Source: a virus
IMG/VR virus record: IMGVR_UViG_3300013101_000052
Span: 1-32,439 of that record
Strand: one strand, 5' to 3'
Length of the DNA stretch: 32,439 nucleotides
Position numbers and translations under genes: made by a program. The notes under the pieces are model-generated. The model was not told the origin of the DNA and made no database searches. It saw only the letters and a list, made by a program, of their open reading frames with translations. This document shows positions 13,585-20,789 of this stretch, in pieces. Numbering within the stretch: the stretch's first letter is position 1; each line of letters begins with the position of its first letter.

Positions 13585-13597
13585 CAGTAGGATACTG
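13585..13597 (-). promoter_or_regulatory. Candidate N4-type early promoter hairpin (GGA loop)
   Basis: CAGTA (13585..13589), loop GGA and TACTG (13593..13597) form a perfect 5-bp stem on the plus strand; a G-T wobble and an A-T pair extend it to 7 bp. The predicted start, 11 nt from the loop centre, is near 13580, about 78 nt before the ATG at 13502. It is the only hairpin of this type upstream of the two-gene unit. The loop is closed by A-T rather than C-G. An overlapping longer stem with a one-base bulge (GCGTTG...CAACGC) also exists here. Confidence 0.5.
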
Positions 13598-13610
13598 TTC
13601 GTTGCTCCAA

Positions 13611-13669
13611 CGCTCTTGGTGTGTCCAGTGTGTGTGGTGTGTCCTGTGTGTCCTGTGTGTCGCTCTTGG
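13611..13669. repeat. GT-rich tandem repeats flanked by a 9-bp direct repeat
   Basis: CGCTCTTGG occurs at 13611..13619 and again at 13661..13669, exactly 50 nt apart. Between them lie GTGTGTCC-type units, including two perfect adjacent copies of GTGTGTCCT and degenerate ones beside them. It looks like a tandem-repeat array or a duplicated boundary. A packaging or end-formation role is possible given its location. Confidence 0.6.
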
Positions 13670-13765
13670 ATGGTACGGGGGGGTATGTTGCTTCGGGATG
13701 ACTTGACTTGAGAGTACTACATCGATACCCAGATTAGATATTTCCTCAAAACCTGTTTTCTAAAA

Positions 13766-13794
13766 TTGAGTAGTAGTTGGTATTAAGTTATAGT
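13766..13794 (+). promoter_or_regulatory. Sigma70-type late promoter
   Basis: TTGAGT (13766..13771), a 17-nt spacer and TATAGT (13789..13794) differ from the TTGACA/TATAAT consensus at two and one positions. It reads right, with a start expected near 13801 and a first gene ATG at 13836 behind an AAGGAG site. In N4, late genes are transcribed by host sigma70 polymerase helped by the phage SSB, so a host-type promoter at the head of the late block fits well. Confidence 0.7.
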
Positions 13795-13835
13795 CACGCT
13801 TAGTAATTAACTTACCTACTGCCAAGGAGTACCGC

Positions 13836-14018
13836 ATGGCTAAGAAAACCCCTGCTACTAAAGCTGTTAAGAAAGCTGTCAAAACTAATATCAAAGTGTC
13901 TACTAAAGCTGCAGGTAAATCTGCGGAGCAGATCGCCAGGAAAGCTTATCGTAATACTGCGAAGACTCCCAAGGTACAGAAATTTGCCAGGAATCTTCAA
14001 GTCCCTCAGGAGAAATAA
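13836..14018 (+). CDS. Very basic Lys/Ala-rich small protein
   Basis: A 60-residue protein rich in Lys, Ala and Thr (for example AKKTPATKAVKKAVK), similar in composition to the tails of histone H1-like proteins. The charge suggests DNA binding, perhaps with packaged DNA or the terminase complex. It is the first gene of the late block, with an AAGGAG ribosome site, and its stop directly abuts the next ATG (TAAATG). No homology is claimed; composition alone can mislead. Confidence 0.7.
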   Translation: MAKKTPATKAVKKAVKTNIKVSTKAAGKSAEQIARKAYRNTAKTPKVQKFARNLQVPQEK

Positions 14019-14258
14019 ATGGCTAAGTTCAAAACAGCCAAAGATAGTATTCGTGCTCAAAAAAATAAACTGAAGCGCTTTGATCGTGTTGGTGCTTCTG
14101 GTGTAAATCGTCAGGATGCCCGTGCGAGGGCTGCCGGCGAAGCCGGAGCAGCGCGAGAAGCGGTGAAACGTGTTGGTGAATATAAGCGTGGTAGAGTTGA
14201 TCCTGCAGATGGGAATAACGATACCATTAACCGGAAGTCTCAGGAGAATCTGAAATGA
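14019..14258 (+). CDS. Basic Arg/Ala-rich small protein
   Basis: A 79-residue basic protein, helical in its central Arg/Ala-rich part (RQDARARAAGEAGAAREAVK, residues 31 to 50). Start abuts the previous stop and its own TGA overlaps the next micro-ORF as ATGA. Like its neighbour it may bind nucleic acid. It is placed immediately ahead of the terminase genes, so a packaging accessory role is a reasonable guess only. Confidence 0.65.
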   Translation: MAKFKTAKDSIRAQKNKLKRFDRVGASGVNRQDARARAAGEAGAAREAVKRVGEYKRGRVDPADGNNDTINRKSQENLK

Positions 14259-14302
14259 TTTGTCCATTTGAACGTCCAATTCATTACGGTAATCCCAAGT
14301 AA
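14255..14302 (+). CDS. Coupled micro-ORF of 15 codons
   Basis: ATG at 14255 overlaps the stop of the upstream basic-protein gene (ATGA). The frame encodes 15 residues beginning MICPFERP, and its TAA overlaps the next ATG (TAATG). A CAGGAG ribosome site lies 8 to 9 nt upstream inside the previous gene. This chain of overlaps fits translational coupling. The peptide may be functional, or the frame may only carry ribosomes across the gap to the next gene. Confidence 0.4.
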   Translation: MICPFERPIHYGNPK

Positions 14303-14364
14303 TGTACCCTTGCCCTCAACCTTGTTATCCTGCTTCTCGGTATAACCCGTATGGATGCGACTAA
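14302..14364 (+). CDS. Coupled micro-ORF of 20 codons, Cys/Pro/Tyr-rich
   Basis: ATG at 14302 overlaps the previous TAA, and its own TAA overlaps the ATG at 14364 of the large downstream gene (both TAATG). The 20-residue product has three Cys, four Pro and four Tyr (it begins MYPCPQPCYP), an unusual composition for spacer DNA. It may only couple translation, or encode a tiny peptide. Confidence 0.4.
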   Translation: MYPCPQPCYPASRYNPYGCD

Positions 14365-15101
14365 TGTCTAATGTTCTTACAATGCCACAGTCTGACCTGG
14401 AACAGATGGACACTCCCCTTGGCTTAGATACTGTCAAGGCCTCTGTACCGAAGGGTCGCCGCCATATTATTACTCAAAGCTTAGTAGATACGATTAATGG
14501 TGTGGTGGAGGATCCGGAGGTTCGAGATGCATTTCGTAATAATCTGATTGGTTTTACCGACGTTCTACAAGATTCTAAGATAACCATGACGGCCTATATT
14601 CAGGCTGTCCGATTTGTCAGTTATAGACTGATGGGTTACAAGGACCTTGAGAGCTATATTAAAACTTTTCCTGACCGTTATGAGCGAATGATTGCTGACG
14701 GTAAGTCTATTGAGCATATCCGGGCAATTGTCAGCCAGTACGCTGGCGGGAAGACAGTCAATTTACTCAATGAACAAGTCATGGTTCCAACCCATGTACT
14801 GAATTATGATATTTACCAGAAAGCGATCAATACTCAGGCTCAATTAATGATGGATCCAAAGGTGAGTGATAAGGTGCGGTCAGATGCTGCACACAGTCTC
14901 ATGACCACATTGAAGCAGCCTGAAGTTACCAAGTTAAAGATTGATCTCCACCCAGTGGAGAATGACAGTATCAGGGAGCTTAGAGAAGTTACTACTGAGT
15001 TGGCCAAGAAACAGATTGAATTGATTGAGGGAGGCATTTCAAACGCAAAAGAAATTGCTGAGAGCTCTATAATCCCTGGCACCGCTAAAAGGATTGAATG
15101 A
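14364..15101 (+). CDS. Candidate small terminase subunit (N4 gp69-like position)
   Basis: A 245-residue mainly alpha-helical protein. The ATG at 14364 is preferred because it overlaps the upstream micro-ORF stop (TAATG); the frame extends to 14355. Residues 70 to 110 resemble a helix-turn-helix-like segment (MTAYIQAVRFVSYRLMGYKD), and the C-terminal 50 residues are a charged helix suited to oligomerisation. It lies one gene ahead of TerL, where a small terminase or N4 gp69-type protein is expected. No specific domain could be confirmed, so the role is inferred from position and helical layout. Confidence 0.6.
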   Translation: MSNVLTMPQSDLEQMDTPLGLDTVKASVPKGRRHIITQSLVDTINGVVEDPEVRDAFRNNLIGFTDVLQDSKITMTAYIQAVRFVSYRLMGYKDLESYIKTFPDRYERMIADGKSIEHIRAIVSQYAGGKTVNLLNEQVMVPTHVLNYDIYQKAINTQAQLMMDPKVSDKVRSDAAHSLMTTLKQPEVTKLKIDLHPVENDSIRELREVTTELAKKQIELIEGGISNAKEIAESSIIPGTAKRIE

Positions 15102-15601
15102 TGGCAGAACAATACCAGAATCCTCAGTTAACCCCATGGGTCGACTTTCAGGCTTATATGGATCGGCAGAATTACCAAAATAATGTACAGAACGCACAGC
15201 AGAACAATGCTGGCTTTGGCGCCATGACGGGAAGACAAAACCATTACCCGCAGGTAGGGGCACAGGCCTCGCGCCCGGGACAGGTGATATATAATCCAGA
15301 TGGTTCAGAATCTTCAGAGAAGTCATTCAGTGTTGGTATGGATTTTGGTACTGGTGGAGAGAAGACTGCACTATTGCGTAGTATCATGCCTAATGCCCAA
15401 GGCAATCTTCAGCAATACAGCCCAGCTGGAGCTTTAAACATGTTCCGTAATGGTACAAATCCTGCAATAGGTATGTTTGATAATCAATCTCAAGCAGACG
15501 CTGCTGCTCAGTTTAGATCTCAGAATGGTGGAAGAAATTTTGAGGAGAGACAGCGAAAAAGATTTGACCGTACAGAAATGCGTAACTGGCAGATGCGATA
15601 A
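15098..15601 (+). CDS. Gln/Asn-rich hypothetical protein next to TerL
   Basis: A 167-residue protein with a low-complexity Gln/Asn/Tyr-rich N-terminal half (QNYQNNVQNAQQNNAGFG, near residues 24 to 41) and a basic C-terminal tail (EERQRKRFDRTEMR). Start overlaps the upstream TGA (ATGATGG, so Met1 or Met2 could be used) and the stop overlaps TerL (TAATG). Coupling on both sides suggests a DNA-packaging or virion role. No family is recognised. Confidence 0.65.
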   Translation: MMAEQYQNPQLTPWVDFQAYMDRQNYQNNVQNAQQNNAGFGAMTGRQNHYPQVGAQASRPGQVIYNPDGSESSEKSFSVGMDFGTGGEKTALLRSIMPNAQGNLQQYSPAGALNMFRNGTNPAIGMFDNQSQADAAAQFRSQNGGRNFEERQRKRFDRTEMRNWQMR

Positions 15602-17208
15602 TGTTAGACATTGGTGGTGACGAAACCAAAGTTTCTAAGGCGGTTGAAGACTACCTCGTAGGTATCAGTTACAAGGTCGACCCCAATTACGTTCCAAGTG
15701 AGTTCGCATTAAATTACATTAACTTCATCAAGATGGTTAATGGCGATGCTGGCGAAGAACACATGACTCCAGTGATGCATTATCACATGTTGGATCAGGC
15801 CATTCATGGTGGACCTAACATTTGTAACATGTGCGCCCGTGGTACAGCTAAAACTACACTACTGGGTGAGTATCTCTTCCTGTACCTGGCGGTATATGGC
15901 GAGCTGCCTGAGTTTGGTAAAATCAATTTGGCTCTATACGTATCCGACTCCATTGAGAATGGTGTCAAGAACATGCGTAAGAATCTCGAGTACCGTTGGG
16001 AGAATTCAGATTTCCTTCGGAAGTACATCCCCAAGACCCGTTTCACCGATATCAGGTGGGAATTTACAAACATTGCCGGCACCACTTTCATTGTAAAAGG
16101 CTACGGCGCCAAAACCGGCGTCCGTGGTGCAAAAGAAATGGGCGTCCGGCCCCAGCTGGCCATTCTGGATGATCTGGTATCTGATGAAGATGCACGGTCT
16201 GACACAGTAATTGCTAGTATCGAAGATACTGTATATAAGGCGGTTGACTATGCATTACACCCTACCCACAACAAGATTATCTGGTCAGGCACACCATTTA
16301 ACGCAAAAGATCCTCTGTACAAAGCCGTTGAATCCGGAGCTTGGGCAGTCAATGTCTACCCAATATGTGAAGCCTTTCCCGTCCCTGAAGAAGAATTCCT
16401 TAGTTGTTGGGGTGACCGGTTTACCTATCAGTACGTTCTAAAGCAATACAATAAGGCAATACTGTCCGGTAAAATTGATACGTTTAACCAAGAGCTTATG
16501 CTGCGGATCATGTCTGAAGAAGATCGGCTCATCCAGGATAATGAAATTGTGTGGTATAAAAGAGACAAGGTACTCACGAACAAGGATGCCTTCAACTTTT
16601 ATATCACAACTGACTTTGCTACCTCAGATAAGTCTGCAGCTGACTTCTCAGTTATCTCTGTGTGGGCTTATAACAACAATGGTGACTGGTTATGGGTCGA
16701 CGGGATCTGTAAGAAGCAGTTGATGGATAAAAATATCGATGATCTCTTCCGTTTGTGTCAGGAATATGGCCCACTTTCAGTTGGTGTGGAAATTACAGGT
16801 CAACAAAAGGGCTTTATCCGGTGGATTCAGACCCAGATGATGGAAAGGAATATCTTTTTCCCTCTTGCAGGTGAGAAGAATTCATCAGAACTTGGTTTAA
16901 GACCTAATACAAACAAACTTCAACGCTTCAACGTGATGGTTCCAATGTTCAAGTTGCATAAAATCTGGTTCCCGGAGGAATGTAAAACAGATCCCACCAT
17001 GATTGAGGCGTTAGATGAGCTCACCAAGGCTGCCAAAGCCAAATTTAAAAGCAAACATGATGATTTTATTGATACAATCTCTATGTTGGGATCGATTCTG
17101 GCGTGGAAGCCCAGTCAGGTGACACCAAAGCCCACAGATGACGATAAATACTGGGAGGATTGGGCCTCTCCTGACGAACCTGAGGCCCTGGACCTGTACT
17201 TAGTATGA
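15601..17208 (+). CDS. terL: Terminase large subunit (N4 gp68 type)
   Basis: A 535-residue DNA-packaging motor and nuclease. The ATPase domain shows a Walker A-like MCARGTAKTT (residues 77 to 86), Walker B AILDDLVSDED (187 to 197) and a coupling motif SGTPFN (229 to 234). The RNase H-like nuclease follows, with acidic residues in TTDFA (Asp338), GVEITG (Glu397) and KHDDFID (487 to 491), which fit the metal-binding triad of terminase nucleases. Length is normal. Start overlaps the upstream gene (TAATG) and the stop overlaps the connector-like gene (ATGA). It should dock on the portal (27212..29335) and cut concatemers at the genome ends. Confidence 0.95.
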   Translation: MLDIGGDETKVSKAVEDYLVGISYKVDPNYVPSEFALNYINFIKMVNGDAGEEHMTPVMHYHMLDQAIHGGPNICNMCARGTAKTTLLGEYLFLYLAVYGELPEFGKINLALYVSDSIENGVKNMRKNLEYRWENSDFLRKYIPKTRFTDIRWEFTNIAGTTFIVKGYGAKTGVRGAKEMGVRPQLAILDDLVSDEDARSDTVIASIEDTVYKAVDYALHPTHNKIIWSGTPFNAKDPLYKAVESGAWAVNVYPICEAFPVPEEEFLSCWGDRFTYQYVLKQYNKAILSGKIDTFNQELMLRIMSEEDRLIQDNEIVWYKRDKVLTNKDAFNFYITTDFATSDKSAADFSVISVWAYNNNGDWLWVDGICKKQLMDKNIDDLFRLCQEYGPLSVGVEITGQQKGFIRWIQTQMMERNIFFPLAGEKNSSELGLRPNTNKLQRFNVMVPMFKLHKIWFPEECKTDPTMIEALDELTKAAKAKFKSKHDDFIDTISMLGSILAWKPSQVTPKPTDDDKYWEDWASPDEPEALDLYLV

Positions 17209-17924
17209 ATTTATTGAATGTCTTCAAGGATTTAAGTTACGGGGAGTTGCGTAATAACTCAATTGGCAATCTCATTCCAGATGATAATGAATCTGAGCCA
17301 GATCCTAAAGACTATGCCCAAATTCTCTCACATCTTAATCGAGGTTTAGACCGGTTATATGGGCGATTCTTTCTGGCATCTCAGGAAATTTACATTCAAC
17401 AGCAGGAAGCTGTTGAAACATACATATTAGATAGTCTATATGCCGAAAGTAATACAGCTTCTGTTATTCCCATAGAGGACAGATATATTGCTGATAGTGT
17501 GGCCAATCCGTTTCTTGATAATGTTCTCAAAATTGAAACTTGTTTTGATGAAGAAGGCAATCTGCTGTTTTTGAATGATGCAACTGAAGTATTATCCCTG
17601 TTTACTCCTACATTCAAATCGATTCAGATGCCATGGCCCAATGAGTTTAATGCGGTAGCTATACAGTACCGTGCGAAACACATACCGGTGGTGTGGACTG
17701 CAGGGATGGATGCAGAACTTGTTGAAGTGGCGGTACCTGACAGTTTATATGAAGCATTGTTGAATTTTATTGCTTATCGTGCATCACCTAAAATGGATGG
17801 TGGAGCTGAAGCAATGGCATACCTCGCACTTTATGAGCAAATCTGTAAACAAGTTGAGAAAGAGGGTCTGTATATACAGACTGAGCCTGGGAACTGGCGC
17901 TTTGATTGTCATGGTTGGGTCTGA
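17205..17924 (+). CDS. Head-tail connector-like structural protein (N4 gp67 position)
   Basis: A 239-residue protein, mixed alpha, with no membrane segment. It is coupled to TerL by ATGA and followed by tail appendage genes. In N4, gp67 lies next to TerL and forms the head-tail connector ring. Length and position agree with this. Sequence features compatible with an adaptor are a helical N-terminal half (residues 35 to 70) and a helical C-terminus with a conserved-looking MDGGAEAMAYLALYEQICKQ stretch. The role is assigned mainly by position. Confidence 0.7.
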   Translation: MNLLNVFKDLSYGELRNNSIGNLIPDDNESEPDPKDYAQILSHLNRGLDRLYGRFFLASQEIYIQQQEAVETYILDSLYAESNTASVIPIEDRYIADSVANPFLDNVLKIETCFDEEGNLLFLNDATEVLSLFTPTFKSIQMPWPNEFNAVAIQYRAKHIPVVWTAGMDAELVEVAVPDSLYEALLNFIAYRASPKMDGGAEAMAYLALYEQICKQVEKEGLYIQTEPGNWRFDCHGWV

Positions 17925-17926
17925 TA

Positions 17927-19891
17927 ATGAGAAATTTACGTAATAAAAATGCTCCTCCTTTAGCTGGATTGGTTCAGAACTTTATAGATACTGCTTATGA
18001 TGTTGTAAAAGCTGTATATGATAATCTGGACATTATTCTTGAAGTAGGTGCAGCGCTTGAAGCAGGTGATTTAGATAGTTTCCTTGCTGACACCGATATC
18101 GATACCCTTGCCAAACTAAATGCTATTGTTGCAGACGCCACATTAGGTAGTATAGAAACGCTTGCAACTGCTGCACAGGGTGCATTGGCTGATACAGCTA
18201 TTCAAGGCCCATTTGCTACGCAAGGTGAGGCTGAGGCTGGTACCGATAATACGCATGCTATGACAGCTCTTAGAGTTGCTCAAGCAATTGCTGTACAAAG
18301 TAGCAGTAGACAGGATAAGTACGATGCCACCGTAGACCCAACGACTACGGATGACAGCGATGCCGGTTATAGTGCCGGTTCAGTCTGGATCAATGTAACT
18401 GATTCAGAATCCTTCCGTTGCGCTGACCCTTCGGTTGGTGCAGCGGTTTGGATTAAAACAACTCTTACAGCAGATGAACTGGCAACAGTAGCTTTGACAG
18501 GTAATTCAGATGATCTGACAGAAGGTGTCACCAAACTATTGATGACTACTTTAGAACGGTCACGTCTTGCTGCTATGGAAGATGCTGCAACAGCAGATCA
18601 AACTGGTGCTGAAATTAAAGTAGCATATGAAGCTGAAGCAAACACCAATGCTTTCACAGACACTGAACAAACAAAACTTGGTTTAATTGAAGATAATGCA
18701 ACTGCAGATCAAACTAATACTGAAATAGCTACTGCATACAATACACAAACACCTGTAGTTTCTCAGGTAGATGCTGAAGCAGGTACATCTACTACAGCTG
18801 AACGTTGGACTCCTGAACGTGTATCACAAGCAATTGCTGCTTTAGCTGTTGGTGGTGGAGGAGTAACACCTGAAAATGTAGATCCAATTAATGTTACAGC
18901 TTTTTGGGATTTTAATACTGCAGCAGTAGGACAGGACTTAATTGATGAAGTTGGTGGTTATAAATATAAATGCAATAACGGTGATAATAAATTACCAGGA
19001 AAAATTGGTAATGGTGAAGAAGTTAATCCAACTGGTGGTAAAAATTATGAGTCAGCTGTTGGAAATACGCCAACAGGGGAAGTTGTTACAAGGGATATTG
19101 ATGATAATCCTTGGTCACATACATTTTGGTGGGAACCTCTTAGTATTACAGCAAATGCACATATTGAAGGTCATTGGCATGAAGGTGGTCCTGTAGCTAA
19201 TTTATATTGGCAAGTTGCTATAAATGCAGCTGGAAATGGTTTCCATTTTCGAGTAGGTAATGTAGCTGGAATAAAAGTTGCTGATACAGGAGATATTAGT
19301 CTTGTTGCTGATGGGACAATTTATTTTGTATCAATAACACATAATCCTGTTTTAGATATAATAACAATAGCTGTCAATGCAGCAACACCAAGTTCAACTG
19401 CAATTGTTGGAGGAAATAATGCTACAGGAGATCTTACTCGTGGATTAGGTAAACCATTAATTGGTGGTATTCATGGACATGGTGTTATGAGTTTATGTGC
19501 ATATTATGACATTGCACTTACTACAGGACAAGAAGCTTATATTTTTAATTCTGATTTAGGTAGACTTTATACTGATTATTCTCAACCTTACGATGGCTCA
19601 TCAAATACAAGTAAGAAGCTTACAGGCACAACCCACACTATTGATATTACGGATAATGGTTATGAGTTGATCTTCACAAATGCTGCAGCTATTGCTGTGA
19701 CACTCCCTGATGGGTTACCTGAGGATTTCCATTGCGTCATCACTCAGACCACAGCAGCAGGTATCCCAACAGTTACCCCTGCCACAGATACTATTAATGG
19801 GGCTGGTACCGGTGTAGCTCCTTCAGCTCAGTGGGAGGGCATCCATATTGGCAAGTTCTCTGCTACTGAATGGATTGCGAAGGGAACCTGA
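17927..19891 (+). CDS. Tail appendage/fibre protein with LamG-like domain
   Basis: A 654-residue protein. The ATG at 17927 lies 2 nt after the previous stop; an ATG at 17906 in frame is an alternative. The N-terminal 110 residues are a helical, virion-binding type region. They are followed by tail-fibre repeats of 37 residues (ATADQTGAEI... then ATADQTNTEI...) near residues 220 to 290. A concanavalin/LamG-like jelly-roll is likely from about 318 to 555, and a beta-rich end domain follows. Such a layout fits receptor binding by N4-type appendages (gp66). The LamG part is markedly AT-richer than both ends, suggesting domain exchange. Confidence 0.75.
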   Translation: MRNLRNKNAPPLAGLVQNFIDTAYDVVKAVYDNLDIILEVGAALEAGDLDSFLADTDIDTLAKLNAIVADATLGSIETLATAAQGALADTAIQGPFATQGEAEAGTDNTHAMTALRVAQAIAVQSSSRQDKYDATVDPTTTDDSDAGYSAGSVWINVTDSESFRCADPSVGAAVWIKTTLTADELATVALTGNSDDLTEGVTKLLMTTLERSRLAAMEDAATADQTGAEIKVAYEAEANTNAFTDTEQTKLGLIEDNATADQTNTEIATAYNTQTPVVSQVDAEAGTSTTAERWTPERVSQAIAALAVGGGGVTPENVDPINVTAFWDFNTAAVGQDLIDEVGGYKYKCNNGDNKLPGKIGNGEEVNPTGGKNYESAVGNTPTGEVVTRDIDDNPWSHTFWWEPLSITANAHIEGHWHEGGPVANLYWQVAINAAGNGFHFRVGNVAGIKVADTGDISLVADGTIYFVSITHNPVLDIITIAVNAATPSSTAIVGGNNATGDLTRGLGKPLIGGIHGHGVMSLCAYYDIALTTGQEAYIFNSDLGRLYTDYSQPYDGSSNTSKKLTGTTHTIDITDNGYELIFTNAAAIAVTLPDGLPEDFHCVITQTTAAGIPTVTPATDTINGAGTGVAPSAQWEGIHIGKFSATEWIAKGT

Positions 19892-20721
19892 TGAGACTTG
19901 GATTAAATAGACAAGGAGTTATTTCTGGTGCTGGTGAAGCACCCTATGAAGTATCTGCTATTAAAGTAGAAACACCCAATAATTTAGGTGGCTTCCATCA
20001 AACTAATGGTAGTGGGGATTGGTTATCAGGTGTAAGTTTAAATGATGGATTTACATATCACTGTATGTTCAGAATGGGAGCGCATGCTAATAGTTATTCA
20101 CAAGGGGTATTGCTTGCATTTGGAGAGTATTCTAGTTCTTTCATAATTAAACATAATACTTCGAGTTGGAATAGTTATCTGAATGTTTATATACGTGACA
20201 CCAATGGTGTTTATGTATTAAACAGTGCTTGGAGCGCTGCAAATCCACAAGCAACTGCTAATTATTATGCTGGTATGACTATGAGCTGGAATCGAGCTAC
20301 GGCTCAATTTGATTGGTGGTTTTCTTATCACGATAAAGCAGAATTAAGTAGATCTCAGGCAACCGCTGCTTCAACAAATTTTGTATTCCCTGCTGATATG
20401 TACATTCCTTTTCATGGTAGTGCCCTCGGCCTTGACAACACCCAGCCTTTTGGTTGGGGTGCCATTTTTCATGAATTTTTTGATAATCAATATGTTGATT
20501 TATCTGTAGCTGCAAATAGGCGCAAATTTTGTGGAGATCAAGCAGAATGGGGAGTTGTAAATCCTGGTGCAGATGGTTCAGGATTTCTTGGCACACAACC
20601 TCTCTTCTTTTCTCATAATGGAGATCCACGGGAAAATGTAGGGAGCCTTACTGTAGATCCTTACACAGCCAACAATCCTGTAGTTGCTGACACTTCTAAT
20701 TTACCACCAGTGCTTGGATAA
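19891..20721 (+). CDS. Putative receptor-binding or tail protein, beta-sandwich
   Basis: A 276-residue protein. The ATG at 19891 overlaps the previous TGA (TGATG), so it is preferred to an upstream in-frame start at 19870. Trp-, Tyr- and Ser-rich segments with alternating strands (FTYHCMFRMGAH, SYLNVYIRDTNGVYVLNSAW, FDWWFSYHDKAEL) look like a concanavalin-like beta-sandwich. It follows directly the LamG-bearing appendage gene. Probably part of the host-recognition apparatus; carbohydrate binding is possible. No enzyme motif is visible. Confidence 0.65.
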   Translation: MRLGLNRQGVISGAGEAPYEVSAIKVETPNNLGGFHQTNGSGDWLSGVSLNDGFTYHCMFRMGAHANSYSQGVLLAFGEYSSSFIIKHNTSSWNSYLNVYIRDTNGVYVLNSAWSAANPQATANYYAGMTMSWNRATAQFDWWFSYHDKAELSRSQATAASTNFVFPADMYIPFHGSALGLDNTQPFGWGAIFHEFFDNQYVDLSVAANRRKFCGDQAEWGVVNPGADGSGFLGTQPLFFSHNGDPRENVGSLTVDPYTANNPVVADTSNLPPVLG

Positions 20722-20789
20722 TAAAGATTAACAATTAGATTTTTACAACATATTAATACATTATAGTATTTATATAAAAGGAGAATAGT

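Larger units (their letters stand above)
13503..13835. other. Gene-free divergent regulatory region
   Basis: No convincing gene lies here. From left to right it holds a GGA-loop hairpin (13585..13597), a GT-rich tandem repeat flanked by two CGCTCTTGG copies (13611..13669), a run of seven G (13677..13683), and a sigma70-type promoter reading right (13766..13794). It separates the leftward unit from the rightward late block. Like 12346..12725 it is a candidate site for the physical genome ends. Confidence 0.5.

Noticed and set aside
13503-13610. Upstream extension of the gene ending at 13062 to an ATG at 13610
   Set aside because: The ATG at 13502 has a much stronger ribosome site, and the extension would cover the GGA-loop hairpin.
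20297-20629. Long minus-strand open frame inside a tail gene
   Set aside because: Low-complexity reverse shadow of the coding strand without a ribosome site.
20722-20789. Terminator in the gap before 20790
   Set aside because: The AATAC/GTATT stem is short and AT-only, with no following T tract.
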